The position numbers and the translations under genes were made by a program. Shown here piece after piece: positions 8,701 to 16,827 of a stretch of 64,000 nucleotides of DNA. A model generated the notes under the pieces. That model ran no database searches. It had not been told where the DNA came from and was given only the letters and a program-made list of their open reading frames with translations. The stretch is from JAIQFF01 sp963725615. GTDB lineage: Bacteria; Acidobacteriota; Terriglobia; Terriglobales; Acidobacteriaceae. The first letter of the stretch is position 1. Every line of letters starts with the position of its first letter. The stretch is taken from NCBI GenBank assembly GCA_963725615.1, contig CAVRZO010000001.1, positions 310,001-374,000 of the forward strand. The letters are read 5' to 3'.

Positions 8701-9273
8701 TTGCTTGGAGGCCAGCAGAGCGGACACATCGAAGCGGTCGGTTTCGAGCTCTACACCCAGATGCTCGATCGCGCGGTTCGCGAGATGAAGGGCGAAGCTG
8801 CTGCGGACGAAGCCGAGACCCAATTAAACCTGGGACTCAATATCCGCATCCCGGTGGAGTACATTCCGGAAGAGAACCAGCGTTTGCGAATGTACAAGAG
8901 GGTGGCGGGGGTAGAAACCGAAGCGCGTTTGAACGACGTACGCGCTGAACTGACGGACCGCTACGGCGAGCCTCCGGCTCCGGTGCAGAACCTTCTGGAA
9001 TATGCTGCGCTCAAGTTGCTGGCGATGCGCGTGGGTGCAACCGCCATCGAGCGCAAGCGTGATCTGGTGACCATCAAGTTTCGTCAAAACGCCGAAATCG
9101 ATCCGGGAAAGCTGGCAAAGTTCGTGTCATCGCAACGCGGCGCACAGTTTACTCCGGATGGCACGCTGAAGTATGTTTCAAAGGCGGTTTCTCCGGCAGA
9201 GGTCTTGACACAATTGCGCGGGCTGCTGGAAGAATTGTCTCCAGCCGCGCAAGCCTTGCCGTCCGTGTCGTGA
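5734..9273 (+). CDS. mfd: Transcription-repair coupling factor
   Basis: Mfd displaces RNA polymerase stalled at DNA damage and recruits UvrA. The 1179-residue length is normal. Order of domains: UvrB-like N-terminal module (1 to about 340, with YHSTDVVEMPGEYALRGGILDVY), CarD-like RNA polymerase interaction domain (about 505-570, LQVGDYVVHVEHGIGQY), SF2 helicase with Walker A GDVGYGKTE near 658 and DEEQ near 760, then MSATPIPRTL and the Mfd/RecG-type TRG region, and a C-terminal TRCF domain. No frame damage is seen. It appears to be transcribed alone from an extended -10 just before the ATG. Confidence 0.97.
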   Translation: MVLPFVRDLFTDVEKLPAFSRVASHLKEGTGRIRVSGLIPTAKALLLVLLQKAAGRPLIVVVPDNRAAEDLVPVLQAFCELTGAADPGSVVSLPTRDVLPFQNLSPHPEIQEERAVALWKIATGAASFVVSPIAATALRLRSADYYADLARTVRRGDTLNIDALLPHLNTVGYHSTDVVEMPGEYALRGGILDVYSPEDERPVRIEFFGDEVESIRKFDPATQRSSNSTDEALLLPLTETPVSEELLGAVHARLSGKRITGNEEIIEQAVRSGGVTVFPGWEFYAPVAGADHTVFGLMPRALVLTDELEALKAEFDHVWSRIEEAHESSGVGKLVRPADLYFSPEDWWQQLSTLPGADVEHLDIERSDDSVAAISFHTQPTPRFHGSVPTMLEEVKKLIADSKRVLIAVPNTGEVERLADVFSEYAVSFRLGSRTRSGESYADETSYFSGELLTATLAKAYVPDGVTFPDANLSILGARDLFDESEAVVSRPQRQKSKTSAFLSDFRDLQVGDYVVHVEHGIGQYQGLKEINQGNGNAEFMLLEYAEGARLYVPLTRLDLVQKYRSSEGAKPVLNHLGTAAWAKTKARVRKAMKDMTDELLKLYAERKTAEGHSFSPDNEWMREFEDTFEFSETEDQQTAINDVKRDMESTQPMDRLLCGDVGYGKTEIAMRAAFKAISDNKQVAVLAPTTVLAFQHYETFKQRFAAFPVTIEMISRFRSPKQQKEILQKVEAGKVDILIGTHRLISKDVKFADLGLLVVDEEQRFGVRHKERLKQMRKQVDVLTMSATPIPRTLHMSLVGLRDMSVIETPPKDRIAIQTVVASWDEKLIQSAIEQELERGGQVFFVHNRVDSIWEIAAKLQALVPRARVIVGHGQMSEGELEKVMFKFMHHEADILVSTTIIENGLDIPLCNTILINRADRLGLSELYQLRGRVGRSNRRAYAYLLLPAEIELTPIARRRLAALKEFSDLGAGFKIAALDLELRGAGNLLGGQQSGHIEAVGFELYTQMLDRAVREMKGEAAADEAETQLNLGLNIRIPVEYIPEENQRLRMYKRVAGVETEARLNDVRAELTDRYGEPPAPVQNLLEYAALKLLAMRVGATAIERKRDLVTIKFRQNAEIDPGKLAKFVSSQRGAQFTPDGTLKYVSKAVSPAEVLTQLRGLLEELSPAAQALPSVS

Positions 9274-9302
9274 AATAGAGATCGAGGCCCTTCATTTTTC
9301 CG

Positions 9303-11051
9303 ATGAGCAAACACTTTTTCGCCCTCACACTCTGTGTCTTGATTCAGCTCTCTATGCTTTCTTCTTTCGTGTTGGCCCAGGGAAAAACCGCCTCGTCCAA
9401 GGCGTCCCAGGCTGCCTTCGACCAACTGGTGGACGAATATTTCGCTCTCCACTTTCAGTTCCATCCCACGGAAGGCACACAAGCTGGCCTCCACCAGTAC
9501 GACGGAAAGCTGGAAGACTTCTCGCGTGCGGGAATTGATGCGGAGATCGCCGGGCTGCAGCAGTTTCAGAAAAGATTCGATTCGATCTCGCCTAAGGAAT
9601 TATCCCAGGAATCGGCCGGTGACCTTGAAGTCCTCATTTCTTCCATTCAGGCCCGACTGCTGGAACTGCAATCCGTCCAGATGTGGAGAAAAGATCCCGA
9701 TACCTACGTCTCGGACCTGAGTTACAGCGTCTTTGTGATCATGCGCCGGAATTTTGCGCCGGCCGCCGAGCGGCTGCAATCCGTAATAGCGCGTGAGCGC
9801 GGGATCCCGCGAGTTCTTGGAGAGGCGCGGCGGAACGTCAGCAATCCGCCTCGCGTATACACGGAAGTGGCCCTGCAGCAGATGCCGGACAACATCAGGT
9901 TCTTTAAGAATGATGTTCCGGCAGCATTCCGGGAAGTGCAGGACCCCAAGTTGCTGGCCGACTTCAAGGCAAGCAATGACGCGGCAGTCGAGGCTTTGCG
10001 CAAGTACCAGGATTTCATGCAAACCAATCTGCTGCCGGTCTCGAACGGCGACTTCCGCCTGGGAGCCGAGAATTTCCGCAACAAGCTCTTGTACGAAGAG
10101 ATGGTGGACATTCCCCTGGACCGTCTGCTCGAGATCGGCTATGCCGACCTGCGGCACAACCAGCAACAACTCAAGGACGTTGCCGCCCAGATTGGTCCGC
10201 ATCGCAGTACAGCATCGGTGCTGGCCGATTTGCACAGCGACCATCCCCCGGCAGACCAGTTGCTGAAGACGTTCCGCAATACGCTAGGCGGTCTGCGACA
10301 ATTCATTGAGCAAAACAAAATTATCACCATTCCATCGACTGTCCCGCCCATCGTCGAAGAAACGCCGCCCTTCGCGCGCGCCCTCACCACCGCTTCCATG
10401 GACACGCCCGGCGCCTACGAGACGAAGGCCACCGAGGCTATGTTCAACGTGACCTTGCCCGCACCTGACTGGAAACCGGAGAAGGTCGAGCAATGGATGC
10501 AGGGGTTCAACCGCGGTACCATCACTAGCACCGCCATTCACGAGGTTTATCCCGGGCACTACACCCAGTTTCTCTGGGTGCAGGCAGCCCCAACCAAGAC
10601 GCGCAAATTGCTTTACAACAACAGCAACGCCGAAGGCTGGGCGCATTACACCGAGCAAATGATGCTCGACGAAGGTTACGGGGGCCACGACCTCAATCTG
10701 AGACTGGGACAATTACTGGACGCGCTGTTGCGCAACGCGCGCTTCATTGTCGGCATCGAAATGCACACCGGCAAGATGACGCTGGAACAGGGACGGGACT
10801 TTTTCGTGAAAGAGGGCTTCCAGGTTCCGCCCGTCGCCGAGGTGGAAGCCAGGCGTGCAACTTCCGATCCCACGTACCTCTACTACAATCTGGGCAAGCT
10901 CCAGATTCTGAAACTGCGCGAGGACTACCGTAAACAGCAGGGCAGCAAATTCACGCTATTGGAATTTCATGACCGCTTCATGCGGCAGGGGTCGGTGCCC
11001 ATGAAGATCATCCGTAAGAGCATGCTGGGTACTGACGGTCCGACTCTGTAG
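9303..11051 (+). CDS. Secreted DUF885 metallopeptidase-like protein
   Basis: The protein is 582 residues with a cleavable signal peptide (MSKHFFALTLCVLIQLSMLS...VLAQ, cleavage near 26) and a complete DUF885 domain. The family motif HExxPGHxxQ appears as AIHEVYPGHYTQF near residue 412, with a further acidic partner in SNAEGWAHYTEQMMLDEGY, consistent with a zinc peptidase active site. DUF885 proteins are common, often multi-copy, extracytoplasmic proteins in Acidobacteriota and their natural substrates are not defined. The gene starts 29 bases after mfd. No Shine-Dalgarno is evident. Confidence 0.85.
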   Translation: MSKHFFALTLCVLIQLSMLSSFVLAQGKTASSKASQAAFDQLVDEYFALHFQFHPTEGTQAGLHQYDGKLEDFSRAGIDAEIAGLQQFQKRFDSISPKELSQESAGDLEVLISSIQARLLELQSVQMWRKDPDTYVSDLSYSVFVIMRRNFAPAAERLQSVIARERGIPRVLGEARRNVSNPPRVYTEVALQQMPDNIRFFKNDVPAAFREVQDPKLLADFKASNDAAVEALRKYQDFMQTNLLPVSNGDFRLGAENFRNKLLYEEMVDIPLDRLLEIGYADLRHNQQQLKDVAAQIGPHRSTASVLADLHSDHPPADQLLKTFRNTLGGLRQFIEQNKIITIPSTVPPIVEETPPFARALTTASMDTPGAYETKATEAMFNVTLPAPDWKPEKVEQWMQGFNRGTITSTAIHEVYPGHYTQFLWVQAAPTKTRKLLYNNSNAEGWAHYTEQMMLDEGYGGHDLNLRLGQLLDALLRNARFIVGIEMHTGKMTLEQGRDFFVKEGFQVPPVAEVEARRATSDPTYLYYNLGKLQILKLREDYRKQQGSKFTLLEFHDRFMRQGSVPMKIIRKSMLGTDGPTL

Positions 11052-11124
11052 TTCATCACGGGATTAGAATCATCAAGCTGCAATCCGGTCATTTTCGATC
11101 GATGCGGCAAAGAGGAAGTCAGTA

Positions 11125-12003
11125 ATGGCAAAAAAAGTTCGCAAAGCCGTCTTTCCTGCTGCCGGACTCGGCACCAGGTTCCTCCCGGCCACCAAGGCGC
11201 AACCCAAAGAGATGCTGCCCCTGGTGGACAAACCAATCATTCAGTACGGCGTCGAGGAGGCCGTGGCCGCCGGCTGCGATCAGATCATCATCGTCACCGG
11301 CCGCGGCAAGTCGGCCATCGAAGATCACTTCGATGTCAGCTACGAACTGGAAAAAATGCTGGAGGAGCGGGGCAAGACCGACCTGCTCAAGATCGTCCGC
11401 CAGATTTCCGACATGATTCACATCGCGTATGTACGTCAGAAAGAGGCCCTGGGCCTCGGTCACGCCGTCCTCACTGCACGCGAGTTGGTTGGCGACGAGC
11501 CGTTTGCCGTCCTGCTGGCAGATGACGTCATTGATGCCGAAGTACCCTGCCTCAAACAACTGATGGATGTCTTCGACAAGACCCAATGCTCTGTCCTTGC
11601 TACGCAGGTCGTCGAGGGTCCGGGCATTTCGGCGTACGGAGTGCTCGAAGGCAAGCCCGTGCCGGGATCAAACGGCAAGTTGTACGAAGTCCTGAACCTG
11701 GTCGAGAAGCCGCGTCCGGAAGAAGCGCCGTCCAACCTCGCCGTGATCGGACGCTACATCCTGACTCCGACGGTTTTTGAAACCCTGGCTGATATTAAAG
11801 CCGGCGCCGGGGGCGAACTGCAACTCACCGACGGGCTGAAGCAGTTGCTGAAGAAAGAAAAAATCTACGGCTATGTTTTCGAAGGCAAACGTCACGATAC
11901 TGGTGACAAGCTGGGATTTCTGAAAGCCACGGTGGAATTTGCGTTGAAGCGTCCCGACCTGGGTGGACCCCTGCGGCAATATCTGAAGAGCCTGAGTCTG
12001 TAG
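11125..12003 (+). CDS. galU: UTP-glucose-1-phosphate uridylyltransferase
   Basis: GalU makes UDP-glucose from glucose-1-phosphate and UTP for envelope polysaccharides and glycolipids. The 292 residues show the nucleotidyltransferase signature AAGLGTRFLPATKAQPKEML near residue 13, VDKPIIQYGVEEAVAAG, the catalytic-metal region LLADDVI near 130, and VEKPRPEEAPSNLAVIGRY further on. GAGGAAGTCAGTA gives a ribosome binding site for the ATG at 11125. Downstream lies a family B repeat between it and the convergent purE. Confidence 0.95.
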   Translation: MAKKVRKAVFPAAGLGTRFLPATKAQPKEMLPLVDKPIIQYGVEEAVAAGCDQIIIVTGRGKSAIEDHFDVSYELEKMLEERGKTDLLKIVRQISDMIHIAYVRQKEALGLGHAVLTARELVGDEPFAVLLADDVIDAEVPCLKQLMDVFDKTQCSVLATQVVEGPGISAYGVLEGKPVPGSNGKLYEVLNLVEKPRPEEAPSNLAVIGRYILTPTVFETLADIKAGAGGELQLTDGLKQLLKKEKIYGYVFEGKRHDTGDKLGFLKATVEFALKRPDLGGPLRQYLKSLSL

Positions 12004-12012
12004 GATCTTTGA

Positions 12013-12155
12013 TGTGGGACGGACACTCCTGTCCGTCGCCTTTGGTGTTGGTCTTGCTCGAACTCTGCAGCTGTGCAGTCACGAGTTGGTGAATGGGTTT
12101 GGCCAACCCCAAAAATCCAAGTCAAAGGCGGCGGACAAGAGTTTCCGCCCCACAC
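12013..12155. repeat. Family B inverted-repeat element between convergent genes
   Basis: It opens TGTGGGACGGACACTCCTGTCCG and closes GCGGCGGACAAGAGTTTCCGCCCCACA, so both ends carry palindromes and the ends are inverted relative to each other. The central about 70 bases are not conserved with other copies. Located between galU and purE stops, where it may also act as a bidirectional terminator. Confidence 0.75.
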
Positions 12156-12159
12156 GGCT

Positions 12160-12669
12160 TTACGACGCCCCGACTGTAATCTTCAGCTTTCTCGATTTCT
12201 CTTCCACGCTGTTCGCCAGCTTTTCCTTGTGCGCGGCCAGCTTCTTCTCCAACGGCGCACTGGAGAGGGCTAGAATCTGCGCCGCCAGGATGCCGGCGTT
12301 GGTGGCACCCGGCTTGCCGATGGCGACCGTCGCCACCGGAATGCCGGCAGGCATTTGCACCGTCGCCAGCAACGAATCCATGCCTTGCAGCGAGGTGGAG
12401 GGAATCGGTACTCCGATCACAGGCAGCGTAGTGTGAGCGGCGATGAGGCCCGCCAGGTGCGCCGCACCACCCGCGCCGGCGATGATCACGCGGACTCCGC
12501 GACTGGCTGCCTTGCGCGCAAATTCGGCGGTGCGATCCGGAGAACGATGCGCTGAGGTGACATCGATCTCGTATTCAATCCCGAATTCTTCCAGCGCTTT
12601 CGCCGACTCGCGCATGATGTCGAGGTCGGAGTCGCTTCCCATCACAATCGAAACCAATCGTTTGCCCAT
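12160..12669 (-). CDS. purE: N5-carboxyaminoimidazole ribonucleotide mutase
   Basis: PurE (169 residues) rearranges N5-CAIR to CAIR in de novo purine synthesis. GSDSDLDIMRESAKALEEFG, the SAHRSPDR motif, IIAGAGGAAHLAGLIAAHT and GVPIPSTSLQGMDSLLA are the standard active-site segments of class I PurE. GAGAGGCGCA before the ATG is a good ribosome binding site. It is the last gene of a minus-strand run purD-membrane protein-purE. No purK is seen in the window, so the partner that makes N5-CAIR must be elsewhere. Confidence 0.95.
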   Translation of the reverse strand: MGKRLVSIVMGSDSDLDIMRESAKALEEFGIEYEIDVTSAHRSPDRTAEFARKAASRGVRVIIAGAGGAAHLAGLIAAHTTLPVIGVPIPSTSLQGMDSLLATVQMPAGIPVATVAIGKPGATNAGILAAQILALSSAPLEKKLAAHKEKLANSVEEKSRKLKITVGAS

Positions 12670-12702
12670 TGCGCCTCTCTATTGTTTTTTCTTTATTAAC
12701 CA

Positions 12703-13092
12703 TCAACCGCTATTTCGCCGGTTCAGAAACGATCCCACGAACCAACCCACCCACGCGTAAAGCCCGACATTGCTGAGCATCGCAAGGCTGGTGATCAGAA
12801 CCACCTGACCAACCGTCGCTGAACCCGGCGGGTCCAGAGCCCCCAACCCGAGGGAAGCGGGCCATACCCACATCGACAGTGAAACGATTTCCGTACGTGT
12901 TAGCGCATACTTGCCCACAAATGCGAGAGAGACTAGCAGGCCGATTAGGGCAAACAGCGCGATCGCCTTTCGCCGTGGAGTCAGTGTGTAGGGACGAAAC
13001 AACCAGTACGGAAATAGAATAGCGACGATCGCGAATCCTGTAATGACCGACAAAACCATCGGGATTGTAAATATGAAAAACGAATACGCCAT
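12703..13092 (-). CDS. Small integral membrane protein of unknown function
   Basis: A 129-residue protein with four likely transmembrane helices: FFIFTIPMVLSVITGFAIVAILF near 5-27, AIALFALIGLLVSLAFVGKYAL near 44-66, a segment around 75-85, and VGQVVLITSLAMLSNVGLYAWVGWFVG near 92-118. I do not recognise the family. It lies 12 bases after purD and 33 before purE on the same strand, so it is probably co-transcribed with them, but nothing in the sequence ties it to purine metabolism. Confidence 0.6.
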   Translation of the reverse strand: MAYSFFIFTIPMVLSVITGFAIVAILFPYWLFRPYTLTPRRKAIALFALIGLLVSLAFVGKYALTRTEIVSLSMWVWPASLGLGALDPPGSATVGQVVLITSLAMLSNVGLYAWVGWFVGSFLNRRNSG

Positions 13093-13104
13093 AGCTGTGC
13101 GCTA

Positions 13105-14379
13105 CTAAGGCTTCTTCAGAGCTCTAGCGGCGATGTCGGTCCGGTAATGCGCTCCTTCAAAACCGATCTTCGATGCAGCCGCGTACACGCGATCCACCGC
13201 AGTCTTCAAATCTGCCGCGCGCGAGGTCACGCCCAGCACCCGCCCACCGGCGGTGAAAAATGCCCCGTCGCGCCGGGTGGTGCCGGCGTGAAAGACCTTC
13301 ACACCCTCCACTTTACCCGCATCTTCGAGCCCCATAATTTTCTTGCCCACTTCGTAGGTGCTGGGATATCCACCGGACGAAATGACCACGCATACCGAAG
13401 CGTCCCGCGACCAGCGGAAGTCTCCCTCGCTGACCCGGCCTTCAATCGAGGCCTCGAGCGCTTCCAGAAGATCGCTTTCGAGGCGCATCAGGATAGGCTG
13501 GGTTTCAGGATCGCCGAAGCGGCAGTTAAATTCCAGCACCATTGGCCCGCGCGCGGTCATCATCAAGCCGCAGTAGAGAATGCCTTTGTACTCCGCGCCT
13601 TCCGCCTTCATTCCGGCCACTACCGGGCGCGCGACGTGCTGCAACAGCCACTGGGTCATCGGCTCGTCCACGATGCTGGCGGTGGAATAGGCGCCCATGC
13701 CGCCGGTGTTGGGACCGGTGTCGCCGTCCCCGATGCGTTTGTGGTCCTGGGCCGCCACAAGCGGCGCTACTCTTTCGCCATCGCTCAAAACCAGGAACGA
13801 AAGCTCGTCACCCTGCAGGAATTCTTCCAGAACCACTCGCCGTCCCGCTTCGCCCAGGGTCTTTCCGCCGAACATTTCGGCTGCCGCCGAAGCCGCATCT
13901 TCCTTGGTGCGGCAGATCACTACGCCCTTGCCGGCGGCCAAGCCGTCCGCCTTCACCACCACGGGCGCAGAAAAGTGCGGCAGGGCGGCTAGAACTTCGT
14001 CAATGGAGTCGCAAATGGCAAAATGCGCCGTGGGAATACGATGGCGCTTCAGAAATTCCTTGGCGAAGCTCTTGCTGGACTCCAGTCGCGCGGCCGCCTG
14101 GCTCGGGCCGAATACGCGCCAGCCGCGCCGGGTAAATTCGTCCACGACTCCAAGGGAGAGCGGCAGCTCGGGCCCGACCACGGTCAGGTCCGGGCGGATC
14201 TGTTCGGCGACGGCCACCAGCGAGCCAACATTTTTTACGTCGGCCGCCAGGCATATAGCTTCTTCCGCGATACCGCCGTTGCCCGGGGCGCAGCAGACCT
14301 GCGAAACCCGTGGCGACTGGCGTAGTTTCCATACCAGGGCATGCTCGCGTCCGCCGCTTCCGATGACGAGAACTTTCAT
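13105..14379 (-). CDS. purD: Phosphoribosylamine-glycine ligase
   Basis: PurD (GAR synthetase, 424 residues) ligates glycine to phosphoribosylamine, an early purine step. MKVLVIGSGGREHALVWKL is the classical N-terminus. VVKADGLAAGKGVVIC is the ATP-grasp P-loop region, and MEFNCRFGDPETQ-type chemistry appears as VLEFNCRFGDPETQPILMRL near 285. The ATG at 14379 is the family start and lacks a visible Shine-Dalgarno. It heads the purD-orf-purE run. Confidence 0.95.
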   Translation of the reverse strand: MKVLVIGSGGREHALVWKLRQSPRVSQVCCAPGNGGIAEEAICLAADVKNVGSLVAVAEQIRPDLTVVGPELPLSLGVVDEFTRRGWRVFGPSQAAARLESSKSFAKEFLKRHRIPTAHFAICDSIDEVLAALPHFSAPVVVKADGLAAGKGVVICRTKEDAASAAAEMFGGKTLGEAGRRVVLEEFLQGDELSFLVLSDGERVAPLVAAQDHKRIGDGDTGPNTGGMGAYSTASIVDEPMTQWLLQHVARPVVAGMKAEGAEYKGILYCGLMMTARGPMVLEFNCRFGDPETQPILMRLESDLLEALEASIEGRVSEGDFRWSRDASVCVVISSGGYPSTYEVGKKIMGLEDAGKVEGVKVFHAGTTRRDGAFFTAGGRVLGVTSRAADLKTAVDRVYAAASKIGFEGAHYRTDIAARALKKP

Positions 14380-14435
14380 AGCCGGAGACTGACAAGGTTA
14401 GGGGGACGTGCGGGCGATGTCAAACCGGGAAACCG

Positions 14436-14526
14436 ATTTCAGATTGAAGATCCTAGATTTTAGATTTGCAAACCGCTTCCCGCTGCAGCCGACATTTCCC
14501 ATCTGAAATCTTCAATCTTCAACCGG
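14436..14526. repeat. GATTTCAGATT-type dispersed repeat pair
   Basis: GATTTCAGATTGAAGATC near 14440 and ATCTGAAATCTTCAATC near 14501-14520 are inverted copies of related units, also found at 165-225. They lie in the divergent gap between purD and the MntR-like regulator. Confidence 0.5.
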
Positions 14527-14534
14527 AAATCCCC

Positions 14535-14556
14535 TTAACTATGCTTAACGTATAAT
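14535..14556 (+). promoter_or_regulatory. MntR-like operator and -10 element of the regulator gene
   Basis: TTAACTATGCTTAA (14535-14548) precedes a consensus TATAAT (14551-14556). The ATG at 14566 is 9 bases further. The operator matches the reverse complement of the site before mntH (TAAACTATGGTTAA) at 12 of 14 positions. Confidence 0.6.
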
Positions 14557-14565
14557 GCTCATGGA

Positions 14566-15249
14566 ATGATCACCGTCTCCAAAGAAGATTACCTCAAGGC
14601 CATCCTCGAGGCCGAAAGTGAGGGCGAGACTGTCATCTCGGCCACGCTGGCACACTGGCTTCTGGTTTCGCCGCCCGCGGTCACCATGGCGGTACGGCGC
14701 CTTAAGAAGGACGGCCTGGTCCGGGTGCAAAGCGGCGGAGAGGTCAGCCTCACGGCTGCCGGACGTAAGATTGCGCGCAAGCTTACGCTTCGCCATCACC
14801 TGATCGAACGCATGCTGGCGGAAATGTTCGGCATGGAATGGTACAAGGTGCACGACGAGGCGGAGCGGCTGGAGCACGCCGTATCGCCCGATTTCGAGGC
14901 CAAACTGCTGGCCAAACTGGGCCGCGGCGGGGCCTGTCCACACGGCAATCTCAGTGAACTGGAAAGTCCCAGCAGCCGCCGCCGGCGCGGGTTGCTGCTC
15001 CTGGCCCAGGCCGAGGCGGGCTCCAATTACCTGGTCAGCGGCATTTACGAGCGCGACCGTCGCCTGCTGGAATTCCTCGAGCAACGCGGCATCCGCCCCG
15101 GCGCCCGGGTACACGTTTCCGGGCGAAATTATGACCACACCCTGACGCTCCACACCGATGCTGGCAGCGTCGCCCTGGGCGGGTCGGCGGCGGAGAAGGT
15201 CTGGGTGACGGCGGCCGACCGTCGGAACCGGGGCCAAGCCCAAAAGTAA
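14566..15249 (+). CDS. DtxR/MntR-family metal-dependent transcriptional regulator
   Basis: This 227-residue regulator has the N-terminal winged helix (ISATLAHWLLVSPPAVTMAVRRLKKDGLV), a dimerisation and metal-binding domain (LTLRHHLIERMLAEMFGMEWYKVHDEAERLEHAVSP, with the His and Glu ligand pattern of the family) and a C-terminal SH3-like FeoA domain (about 150-220). It represses metal uptake genes when loaded with Mn(II) or Fe(II). The next gene is an Nramp manganese transporter 37 bases downstream, and both share an operator, so manganese is the likely signal. The start has no Shine-Dalgarno but sits just after a TATAAT box. Confidence 0.88.
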   Translation: MITVSKEDYLKAILEAESEGETVISATLAHWLLVSPPAVTMAVRRLKKDGLVRVQSGGEVSLTAAGRKIARKLTLRHHLIERMLAEMFGMEWYKVHDEAERLEHAVSPDFEAKLLAKLGRGGACPHGNLSELESPSSRRRRGLLLLAQAEAGSNYLVSGIYERDRRLLEFLEQRGIRPGARVHVSGRNYDHTLTLHTDAGSVALGGSAAEKVWVTAADRRNRGQAQK

Positions 15250-15279
15250 TTAACCATAGTTTACTTTTTTGTGTATACT
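15250..15279 (+). promoter_or_regulatory. MntR-like operator and -10 element of mntH
   Basis: TTAACCATAGTTTA (15250-15263) follows the regulator's stop codon directly, and TATACT lies at 15274-15279. The ATG at 15287 is 7 bases beyond. An in-frame TTG at 15269 lies upstream of the -10 and so cannot be the start if this promoter is used. Confidence 0.6.
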
Positions 15280-15286
15280 TACGCTA

Positions 15287-16660
15287 ATGTTGGCGCCGCC
15301 GGAGTCGCCCGTAGTCCCCAGCCCCGAAACTGGCCTGTCCCAAGGCTGGCGGCACGCGGTCGCGCGTCCCAGCCTGCCGGAAATTTACCGCAGTCTCCCT
15401 ATCCCGCAATCGGCCGGTTTTCTCCGTAAACTGCTGGCCTTCGCCGGGCCGGGCTACCTGGTCGCGGTGGGCTACATGGATCCGGGCAACTGGGCTACGG
15501 ACCTGGCTGGCGGCTCGAAATACAATTATTCGCTGCTCTCGGTCATCATGATGTCCAACCTGATGGCCATCCTGCTGCAAACCCTGGCCATCAAGCTGGG
15601 AGTGGTGACGGGCCGAGATCTGGCGGTCGCCTGTCGTGACCACTTCAGTCGTCCGGTATCTTTTGTTTTTTGGATCGGGGCAGAGATCGCCATTGCCGCC
15701 TGCGACCTGGCCGAAGTGATCGGTTCGGCGATCGCACTGAATCTGCTATTTCACATTCCTCTGCTGTTGGGGGTTGGCCTGACCGCGCTGGACGTTCTCC
15801 TGATTCTGTTTCTGCAGCAGAAGGGTTTCCGGCTGGTGGAGGCCCTGGTCATCTCTCTGATCGGCGTGATCGGCGTCTGCTTCGGATTGGAGATCCTCTT
15901 CTCCAGGCCCAGCCTGTTGGGCATCGCCCAGGGATTCTTCATCCCTTCGGCGCAGATTATTCGCGACCCGGGAATGTTGTACATCGCGATCGGCATCCTG
16001 GGCGCCACCGTGATGCCGCACAACCTTTATCTGCACTCGGCGCTGGTGCAGACCCGCAATTTCGAACGTACTCCGGAAGGCAAGCGGGAGGCGATCCGCT
16101 TTGGGACCATCGATTCCACCATCGCGCTCACCTTTGCATTGCTCGTGAATGCGGCCATCCTGATCGTCTCCGCCGCCACGTTCTACAGCCACGGATACAA
16201 CGACGTGGCCGAGATCAACGATGCCCACAAATTGCTCACGCCGCTGCTGGGAGTGACGGGCGCGAGCACCATGTTCGCGCTGGCCCTGCTGGCATCCGGC
16301 CAGAATTCTACGCTGACGGGAACGCTGGCTGGCCAGGTGGTCATGGAAGGCTTCCTCAACATTCGCCTGCGTCCCTGGCTGCGCCGCCTGATTACCCGCT
16401 CAGTGGCGATTATTCCGGCGGTCATCGTCACCGCATTTTGGGGAACCGGCGGTACCGCCAAGCTGCTGGTCTTCAGCCAGGTGATCCTGAGTATGCAGTT
16501 AAGCTTCGCCGTCTTTCCCCTCGTAATGTTCACCAGTGACCAGCAAAAGATGGGCGAGTTTACCAATGCCACGTGGCTGAAAGTTCTCTCCTGGTTCACC
16601 GCGATATTGATCGCAGTCCTGAACGTCTGGCTGCTGGCACTGGCCTTCCGCGGGGCGTAA
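15287..16660 (+). CDS. mntH: Nramp-family divalent metal (manganese) transporter
   Basis: This proton-coupled Mn(II)/Fe(II) importer of the inner membrane has 457 residues and about 11 helices. GYMDPGNWATDLAGGSKYNY is the TM1 metal-binding DPGNW motif. GATVMPHNLYLHSALVQTR is the TM6 MPH motif. Both are intact. The ATG at 15287 is chosen over the TTG at 15269, which overlaps the promoter. Adjacent to its likely regulator, with a shared operator sequence, so it should be induced at low manganese. Confidence 0.94.
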   Translation: MLAPPESPVVPSPETGLSQGWRHAVARPSLPEIYRSLPIPQSAGFLRKLLAFAGPGYLVAVGYMDPGNWATDLAGGSKYNYSLLSVIMMSNLMAILLQTLAIKLGVVTGRDLAVACRDHFSRPVSFVFWIGAEIAIAACDLAEVIGSAIALNLLFHIPLLLGVGLTALDVLLILFLQQKGFRLVEALVISLIGVIGVCFGLEILFSRPSLLGIAQGFFIPSAQIIRDPGMLYIAIGILGATVMPHNLYLHSALVQTRNFERTPEGKREAIRFGTIDSTIALTFALLVNAAILIVSAATFYSHGYNDVAEINDAHKLLTPLLGVTGASTMFALALLASGQNSTLTGTLAGQVVMEGFLNIRLRPWLRRLITRSVAIIPAVIVTAFWGTGGTAKLLVFSQVILSMQLSFAVFPLVMFTSDQQKMGEFTNATWLKVLSWFTAILIAVLNVWLLALAFRGA

Positions 16661-16827
16661 GAGAGTGCCACTCCACCGCGTCAGTACGTAAGTGTCTCCG
16701 GAACCGCAGTTACGGATAACCCGCCGCGACGAAATGCATCGAAGTTCCGTGCGGCGACCCGTCGAGGAATCGCAATGGACCCGCCCTGGCACGACGTTCG
16801 CGTTGGTGGGCGAAAGGAGTAGGCAAA

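Noticed and set aside
15269..15286. TTG start for mntH adding six residues
   Set aside because: It lies upstream of the likely -10 box (15274-15279), so it would not be in the transcript.
16661..16827. Small ORFs between mntH and the PhnB-like gene
   Set aside because: None has a ribosome site or recognisable sequence; the strong AAGGAG belongs to the PhnB-like gene.
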